Origin: an uncultured Oscillospiraceae bacterium
GTDB lineage: Bacteria; Bacillota; Clostridia; Oscillospirales; Oscillospiraceae
NCBI GenBank assembly: GCA_902478785.1
Contig: CABSMJ010000024.1
Location: forward strand, 1 to 35,473
Direction of reading: 5' to 3'
DNA length: 35,473 nt
The translations under genes were made by a program, and so were the position numbers. Positions 31,442 through 35,473 of this stretch are shown piece after piece. Position 1 is the stretch's first letter. Every line of letters begins with the position of its first letter. The notes beneath the pieces are model-generated. The model was not told the DNA's origin. It saw only the letters and a list, made by a program, of their open reading frames with translations, and searched no databases.

Positions 31442-31479
31442 TTATCGAAAAACAATAAATAATCATTGACTTTCGATAA
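31442..31479. promoter_or_regulatory. Inverted repeat overlapping the DUF2975 operon promoter
   Basis: TTATCGAAA (31442-31450) and TTTCGATAA (31471-31479) form a perfect 9-bp inverted repeat 20 bases apart. The second arm starts at the last base of the -35 box, so a regulator bound here would affect transcription. Confidence 0.6.
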
Positions 31480-31494
31480 TACACATGGTACGAT
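31466..31494 (+). promoter_or_regulatory. Promoter of the DUF2975/HTH operon
   Basis: TTGACT (31466-31471), 17 bases, TACGAT (31489-31494), just upstream of the first gene's ribosome site. Confidence 0.8.
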
Positions 31495-31517
31495 GCAGAG
31501 GAAAGGAAGGTGCTTTC

Positions 31518-32039
31518 ATGGAAAAACGATCCGTTCGACATCTGGCGGCGGTGCTCAAGTGTCTGGTGAGCATCACGCTGGCGTGTAATGTGGTTGCCAT
31601 GTTCCTGGTGCCCATGCTGGCCCGGCAGAGGTATGTGGACCTTTGGCTGTACCAGGAGCTGCTGTGGGATGACAGCCTGGTCTGGCAGGACCCCAGGGCT
31701 GTGGTGCTAATGGTGTTTTTGTGGTTTTGCGGATGCTGCACCGCCGTCATTCTCTGGCAGGGGAGACGGGTGCTGGGCACCATTTTGCGGGGGGAGCCCT
31801 TCTCTCTGGAAAACGCTGTTTCACTGCGCCGGGCAGCGGTGTGTGCTTTTCTCATTGCGGCGGCGGCTCTGGCTCGGGTCATCTGGGGCGTATGCTATTA
31901 TCGCTCCGCCAACCCTCTGGCCACCTATAACGCCCTCTTCGTTCCCATCTTCGCCATGGCGGGGCTTTTGTGCCTGGTGATGTCCGCTCTATTCCGCCAG
32001 GCGGCGGAGATGAAGGCGGAGAACGACCTGACCATATAA
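31518..32039 (+). CDS. DUF2975 family membrane protein, copy 1
   Basis: 173 residues with four membrane helices (about 13-35, 60-82, 108-128, 140-160), short loops and the conserved GEPFSLENA/RRAA block between helices 2 and 3, ending in AAEMKAENDLTI. The closing NDLTI tail is typical of DUF2975 proteins, whose function is unknown and which are usually encoded just before a YozG-type HTH gene, as here. ATG 31518 follows AAGGAAGG with 7 bases between; an upstream in-frame GTG at 31485 falls inside the promoter. First gene of the operon; copy 2 starts 22 bases downstream. Confidence 0.85.
   Translation: MEKRSVRHLAAVLKCLVSITLACNVVAMFLVPMLARQRYVDLWLYQELLWDDSLVWQDPRAVVLMVFLWFCGCCTAVILWQGRRVLGTILRGEPFSLENAVSLRRAAVCAFLIAAAALARVIWGVCYYRSANPLATYNALFVPIFAMAGLLCLVMSALFRQAAEMKAENDLTI
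32004..32035 (+). repeat. 32-base direct repeat, copy A, shared by the two DUF2975 genes
   Basis: The same 32 bases occur again at 32602-32633. They encode the identical C-terminal AEMKAENDLTI in both proteins, while the rest of the two genes has diverged. Confidence 0.85.
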
Positions 32040-32061
32040 ACGGAGGAAAGGGGAAGTGACG

Positions 32062-32637
32062 ATGAAACGTACGGCAACACAGCGTCTGGCGGACGGCCTG
32101 GTGGTGCTCTCCTGCCTGCTGCTCCTGGCAGACATGGTACTGATCTTTCTTTTGCCTGCGCTGACCTATTTCCACTCCGGGGAACCAACCTTTATGACCA
32201 TGGCCCAGCTTCAGGCTACCTTTGCCTATGACTTTGACGACGGACTGGGCAATCTGATGCGGGTGATCCTCTATGAGGTGTGGCAGAGCCCGGAGACCGC
32301 CGTGCTGGCGCTGTTCTCCCTGGGGTGCGCCGTAGGCGCCGCCTGGATCTTTCTCCAGGGAATCCACGTCTCGGCCAACGTGGCGGACGGAGAGAGCTTC
32401 TCTCCTAAAAATGCGGTGTGCTTCCGCCGGGCGGCTGTGGGGTGCTTCCTGCTGGCTTTGGCCGCCGCCGGGCGGACCTTCTGGCAGATCTGGCAGCTGG
32501 GCTCCCCGGAGCCGCTGCTGTCCTGCACGGCGCTACTGATCCCGCTTTTTCTGACGGGAGGACTCCTCTGCCTTCTTCTGTCTGCCTTGCTGCACCGGGC
32601 AGCGGAGATGAAGGCGGAGAACGACCTGACCATTTGA
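32062..32637 (+). CDS. DUF2975 family membrane protein, copy 2
   Basis: 191 residues with the same four-helix plan as copy 1 (helices about 12-35, 75-97, 125-145, 155-178), the GESFSPKNAVCFRRAA block, and the identical AAEMKAENDLTI tail, of which 32 bases are also identical in DNA. It differs by a longer loop between helices 1 and 2. ATG 32062 is preceded by AGGGG; GTG 32056 is an alternative. The stop is 11 bases before the HTH gene. The two copies could form a heteromer that works with the regulator; this is inference. Confidence 0.85.
   Translation: MKRTATQRLADGLVVLSCLLLLADMVLIFLLPALTYFHSGEPTFMTMAQLQATFAYDFDDGLGNLMRVILYEVWQSPETAVLALFSLGCAVGAAWIFLQGIHVSANVADGESFSPKNAVCFRRAAVGCFLLALAAAGRTFWQIWQLGSPEPLLSCTALLIPLFLTGGLLCLLLSALLHRAAEMKAENDLTI
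32602..32633 (+). repeat. 32-base direct repeat, copy B
   Basis: Second copy of the repeat at 32004-32035, at the 3' end of the second DUF2975 gene. Confidence 0.85.
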
Positions 32638-32648
32638 GGGGGCGCGGC

Positions 32649-32879
32649 ATGGCGATTGTGGTAAATCTGGATGTGATGCTGGCCAAGCGGAAGATGACCC
32701 TCTCCCAGCTCTCGGAGCAGGTGGACATCACCCTGGCCAACCTCTCAATTTTGAAAAACAGCAAGGCCAAGGCGGTGCGGTTTTCCACCCTGGAGGCCAT
32801 CTGTCGGGTGCTGGAGTGTCAGCCGGGGGACATTCTGGAATATGTACCGGACCCCGGTGAGGCGAAAGGAGGCAGCTAA
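32649..32879 (+). CDS. YozG-type Cro/C1 helix-turn-helix regulator
   Basis: 76 residues that form little more than one XRE-type helix-turn-helix: VNLDVMLAKRKMTLSQLSEQ, ITLANLSILKNSKAKAVRFSTLEAICRVLECQPGDILEYVPD (key blocks TLSQLSE, NLSILKN, CQPGDILEY). This matches the small YozG-like regulators found next to DUF2975 genes. ATG 32649 has GAGGGGG upstream. A likely target is its own operon through the TTATCGAAA inverted repeat, which would make the DUF2975 proteins possible sensors or modulators. Binding is inference. Confidence 0.88.
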   Translation: MAIVVNLDVMLAKRKMTLSQLSEQVDITLANLSILKNSKAKAVRFSTLEAICRVLECQPGDILEYVPDPGEAKGGS

Positions 32880-32882
32880 AAG

Positions 32883-33200
32883 ATGTATCCGCTTTTGAAT
32901 TTGGCCAGTCTTGTTTTGGGGCTGGTGTCCTGGGCCCTGCCTGGCTGGCTCCTGGCCTGCCCGGAGCGGCGCAGGAAAAAGGCCGGGCGAGTGATGGTGC
33001 TCAGCGGCACCGCCTGTGCCCTGGCGCTGCTGTTCCAGCTGGTCTATAACTGGCACCTGGTGGCCATTGGGGACTGGTCGGCGCTGATGGACACTACCGG
33101 CGCAGTGGTGAAGGTGTCCGTGGTGCTGGTGGCGGTGACGGCGGGGCTGGGTGCCCTGGCTGCGGCGGCGTGTGCCGAGGAGGATACGGATGCTGCGTAA
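32883..33200 (+). CDS. Small membrane protein, unknown function
   Basis: 105 residues with three hydrophobic helices (about 5-25, 38-58, 74-98) and a cytoplasmic basic loop CPERRRKKAGR after helix 1. I do not recognise a family. It starts 3 bases after the HTH gene with AAAGGAGG inside that gene's end, so it is part of the same operon. The next, apparently broken, small frame overlaps its stop by 11 bases. Confidence 0.75.
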   Translation: MYPLLNLASLVLGLVSWALPGWLLACPERRRKKAGRVMVLSGTACALALLFQLVYNWHLVAIGDWSALMDTTGAVVKVSVVLVAVTAGLGALAAAACAEEDTDAA

Positions 33201-33292
33201 GTGCGGCCTGGTGCTGGGCGGCAGCTCTTTTTGGATTTTTCCTGGTACTGGTCCTTCTGGTGCTGCTGGGCCAGGCTGTGGGAATGGACTAA
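33190..33292 (+). pseudogene. Frameshifted small single-helix membrane protein
   Basis: ATG 33190 has an ideal GAGGAGG ribosome site 6 bases upstream, inside the previous gene. Its frame codes a basic start (MLRKCGLVLG) and then a Gly/Pro-rich, non-membrane sequence to a stop at 33297. One base forward, the frame from 33221 codes a clean hydrophobic helix (AALFGFFLVLVLLVLLG) ending QAVGMD and TAA at 33290-33292, but has no start of its own. Removing one base near 33217-33221 would give a sensible protein of 33 residues. Mutation, sequencing error or a programmed +1 shift are all possible. Confidence 0.55.
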
Positions 33293-33355
33293 AATGAGAC
33301 GGAGGGACCGGGAGACTGTCCTCCGTACAGCGACAGAATAAAAAGGAGAACCTCT

Positions 33356-34876
33356 ATGATATATCCGGAAAACGCCCTGCCCCAGGCAGGGCAGGCGAAG
33401 CCTACCCAAAATACGGGAAGAATTTACCGAACGGACCGCCGGGACCGGCTGCTTCTGGCCGGGACACTGCTGTGGTGTCTTTTGGCGGTGGACGGTGTGC
33501 TGTGGGCTTGGCCCTGGGGTGCCGGACTTGCCGCCGCGGTGGCCCTCTGGTACGCCTTGGTGCTGGGGGCCCTGGGCCGGCGGCCCCTGGACCGCCGGGA
33601 GAACCGGGTGCTGCTGGGGGCCGTGGGGCTCCTGGCTGCCTCCTTCCTCTTCACCTCCAACCCCTGGATGCGGGTGTGGAACGTGCTGGCCCTGCTGGGG
33701 CTCATCCCGCTCCACCTCTTCTCCCTCTCCGGCACCGCCCTGGTTCCCTGGTACCGGGGCGCCATGGTGTGGGAGCGGCTGGAACTGCTGCTGTTGGGAT
33801 GCTTCGGGAACCTGGGTGCTTCCTGGGCGGCCCTGAGCCCCGGAGACAGGAAGGAAAAGGACCTGCGGCGCGTCCTGGCAGGCATCCTGGGAGCAGCGGG
33901 CGCCTTGGCCTTGCTGGGGGTGCTGATCCCTCTGCTTGCCTCCGGCGACGCGCTCTTCGCCTCCGCTACGGAATGGCTGAGAAGCTTTGTGCAGCAGCAT
34001 TTTGTGACTGCTCTCTGGAAAATCGTCATGGCCCTGGTGCTGACGCCCTTCTTCTTCGGTCTGCTCTACTCCCTGCGCCGGCCCAAGGCCTCTGCCGGGC
34101 CCCGGCGGGAAAAGGCCCCGGCCACTCTGGACGGCCTGGGCTTTACCCTAGTGCTGGGGGCCCTGGTGGTGCTGTATCTGGCCTTCCTGGCGGTCCAGGC
34201 GGCGGGGCTCTTCGGCGGTGCGGTGTATCTGGCCCAGCGGGGCATCTCCTACGCCGACTGGGCCCGCAGCGGCTTTTTCCAGATCACCGCGGTGACGGCG
34301 GTGAATCTGACGGTGCTGCTGGCGGCGCTGACCTGGTCCCGGCACGCAGGCGGCACTTGGCGGGCGGTGCGTATTCTGTCGGCACTGGTGACCGGGGAGA
34401 GCCTGGTGCTCCTGGCCTCCGCCGCTTGGCGCATGACGCTGTATGTGGGGGCCTACGGTCTGAGCTTCAAGCGGTGCCTGACCTACTGGGGCATGGTCAT
34501 GATGGCCCTCTTCCTGGTGCTGGCCGCCTGGAAGCTCTGCCGACCGGCCTTCTCCTTCTGGCGCTGGGCCGCCCCCGCGGCCCTGGCCGGGTGGCTGGTG
34601 CTCAACTGCCTTCCGGTGGACGCCCTGGTGGCCCGAAACCAGGTGGACCGGTATCTGGACGGCGCCAGCCAGACCCTCAGTGTGGAGTATCTCACCAGCC
34701 TCTCCTATGCCGTGGTGCCCCAGCTGGAGCGCCTGGCGGGGCAGAAGGTGCTGACGGATTACGGCGTGCGGGTGTCCATGGACGGGGTGCTGGCGGAGCA
34801 GCGGGCAGAGGCGGCGGCCGAGTGCGCCGACTGGCGCAGCTGGAGTCTGTCGGCGGCCCTGACAGCCGGGAACTAG
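33356..34876 (+). CDS. DUF4173-like polytopic membrane protein
   Basis: 506 residues with about ten to twelve hydrophobic helices after a 30-residue cytoplasmic start. The block YADWARSGFFQITAVTAVNL near 299-318 matches the ARxGFFQL pattern of DUF4173 (once part of DUF4153) proteins, and YLTSLSYAVVPQLERLAG near 445-462 is a soluble tail typical of them. Function is unknown; they often stand near HTH regulators and small membrane proteins. ATG 33356 follows AAGGAG by 7 bases. A lipoprotein gene follows after 23 bases and probably shares its transcript. Confidence 0.8.
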   Translation: MIYPENALPQAGQAKPTQNTGRIYRTDRRDRLLLAGTLLWCLLAVDGVLWAWPWGAGLAAAVALWYALVLGALGRRPLDRRENRVLLGAVGLLAASFLFTSNPWMRVWNVLALLGLIPLHLFSLSGTALVPWYRGAMVWERLELLLLGCFGNLGASWAALSPGDRKEKDLRRVLAGILGAAGALALLGVLIPLLASGDALFASATEWLRSFVQQHFVTALWKIVMALVLTPFFFGLLYSLRRPKASAGPRREKAPATLDGLGFTLVLGALVVLYLAFLAVQAAGLFGGAVYLAQRGISYADWARSGFFQITAVTAVNLTVLLAALTWSRHAGGTWRAVRILSALVTGESLVLLASAAWRMTLYVGAYGLSFKRCLTYWGMVMMALFLVLAAWKLCRPAFSFWRWAAPAALAGWLVLNCLPVDALVARNQVDRYLDGASQTLSVEYLTSLSYAVVPQLERLAGQKVLTDYGVRVSMDGVLAEQRAEAAAECADWRSWSLSAALTAGN

Positions 34877-34899
34877 GACCTGAGAAAGGAGAAAAGACG

Positions 34900-35412
34900 A
34901 TGAAATTGCTGTATGGAGCTGTTTCCCTCCTTTTGGCGCCGCTGTATCTGCTGACGGCCTGCTGGTCTGCCCCGCAGGATTCCAGAGGCGAGATCGCCCG
35001 CCAGACGGGGCTGGACCTGTCCGGCGGGGAAGAGGTCTCCTGCTATGACACCCACAGCGGCAACGGCGACGGTGTCTCCTGTATCGTCTGGCAGTTCCCC
35101 GACGGCCGGGTGCTGGAGCAGGTGGAGCAGGACGCCCGATGGGAGGCCCTGCCGCTGGATGAGACGGAGCAGACCCTGGCCTATGGCATCTCCGGCGACT
35201 GGGGCTCCATGGGGCCCTATCTCACCGATGAGGAGGGAAAGGCTCTGCTGCCCCAGGTGAAAGAGGGGTATTCCCTCCTTCTGGACCGCCACCAGGAGGC
35301 GGAGGAAGGGGAGGACCGGGCGCAGATTCTGAAGCGGTACTCCCTCAATTTGACTCTGGCCCTCTACGACAGCGGGGCGAATACCCTCTATTTCTGTGAG
35401 CTGGACACATAA
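34900..35412 (+). CDS. Small lipoprotein, unknown function
   Basis: 170 residues. The signal peptide MKLLYGAVSLLLAPLYLLTAC ends in lipobox LTAC (Cys21), giving a lipid-anchored exported protein. The mature part is acidic, with YDTHSGNGDGVSC, two cysteines besides the anchor in the first half, and strands such as LTLALYDSGANTLYFCEL at the end. No catalytic motif is visible. ATG 34900 follows AAAGGAG. It is the last gene of the unit with the DUF4173-like protein; the two may act together at the membrane. Confidence 0.82.
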   Translation: MKLLYGAVSLLLAPLYLLTACWSAPQDSRGEIARQTGLDLSGGEEVSCYDTHSGNGDGVSCIVWQFPDGRVLEQVEQDARWEALPLDETEQTLAYGISGDWGSMGPYLTDEEGKALLPQVKEGYSLLLDRHQEAEEGEDRAQILKRYSLNLTLALYDSGANTLYFCELDT

Positions 35413-35425
35413 AAGAGGCAGCGTA

Positions 35426-35465
35426 AGCGCCCGGGACGGATGCAAGGTCCGTCCCGGGCGCTTTT
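35426..35465 (+). terminator. Terminator after the lipoprotein gene
   Basis: A 15-bp perfect stem (35426-35440 with 35448-35462), 7-base loop and a short T-run (TTTT) ending at 35465. Confidence 0.9.
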
Positions 35466-35473
35466 ATTGGAAG

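Noticed and set aside
33472..35412. Single 646-codon frame spanning the DUF4173-like gene and the lipoprotein
   Set aside because: Up to 34899 it is an out-of-frame shadow of the DUF4173-like gene (Gly/Pro/Arg-rich). The real gene begins at ATG 34900 with a ribosome site and signal peptide.

Overview
The window is 35.5 kb of compact, GC-rich chromosome from what looks like an anaerobic, amino-acid-fermenting Firmicute of the Oscillospiraceae type (Flavonifractor/Intestinimonas-like; this placement is inference). The main clues are glycine/sarcosine/betaine reductase genes, a cysteine-rich [FeFe]-hydrogenase, an AGCS-type alanine/glycine:sodium symporter, LtaS-like and lipoprotein genes typical of a Gram-positive envelope, AGGAGG-type ribosome sites with some TTG starts, and SigA-like promoters with 16-17 bp spacing. 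There is no rRNA, recognisable tRNA, CRISPR array, transposase or phage gene.

Layout. 1-2208: end of a glycine reductase operon (grdC fragment, grdD, a 97-aa unknown). 2231-4606 (-): ECF sigma factor and a membrane anti-sigma-like protein with an RsgI-type Asn-Pro segment and three PepSY repeats. 4637-8439 (-): PadR regulator with three tandem DUF2812 membrane proteins, all overlapping or nearly so, behind a promoter full of ATATCG boxes. 8783-13677 (+): isoprenylcysteine-methyltransferase-like membrane protein, a GH3-superfamily protein, and a 7TM-GAF-degenerate GGDEF-HD-GYP protein. 13682-16259 (-): LtaS-like sulfatase-fold enzyme and a small membrane protein. 16344-17250 (+): HTH-TM-ectodomain protein. 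17283-19448 (-): two COG0523/CobW GTPases, one with a very His-rich loop, the other fused to what looks like a YcgQ-type C-terminal domain. 19669-21277 (+): AGCS symporter. 21293-24873 (-): [FeFe]-hydrogenase and a NuoF-fragment/GltD-like flavoprotein. 25004-26888 (-): polysaccharide deacetylase-like lipoprotein and cytidine deaminase. 26934-31163 (-): MarR regulator and a heterodimeric ABC exporter. 31258-35465 (+): an unexplained structured RNA-like locus, then two DUF2975 proteins, a YozG-type HTH regulator, small membrane proteins (one apparently frameshifted), a DUF4173-like membrane protein and a lipoprotein.

How the parts fit. Glycine reductase produces acetyl phosphate and consumes reducing equivalents; the symporter could supply glycine or alanine, and the hydrogenase with its NAD(P)H/ferredoxin-type partner could balance electrons. 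Much of the rest is envelope sensing and regulation in short, self-contained cassettes: sigma/anti-sigma, PadR-DUF2812, MarR-ABC and DUF2975-HTH.

The least explained items are the GH3/methyltransferase/HD-GYP cassette, the ATATCG operator array with three DUF2812 paralogues, the CobW-YcgQ-like fusion, and the non-coding locus at 31258-31430 with two mutually exclusive hairpins. All family names come from reading motifs by eye; no database search was possible.
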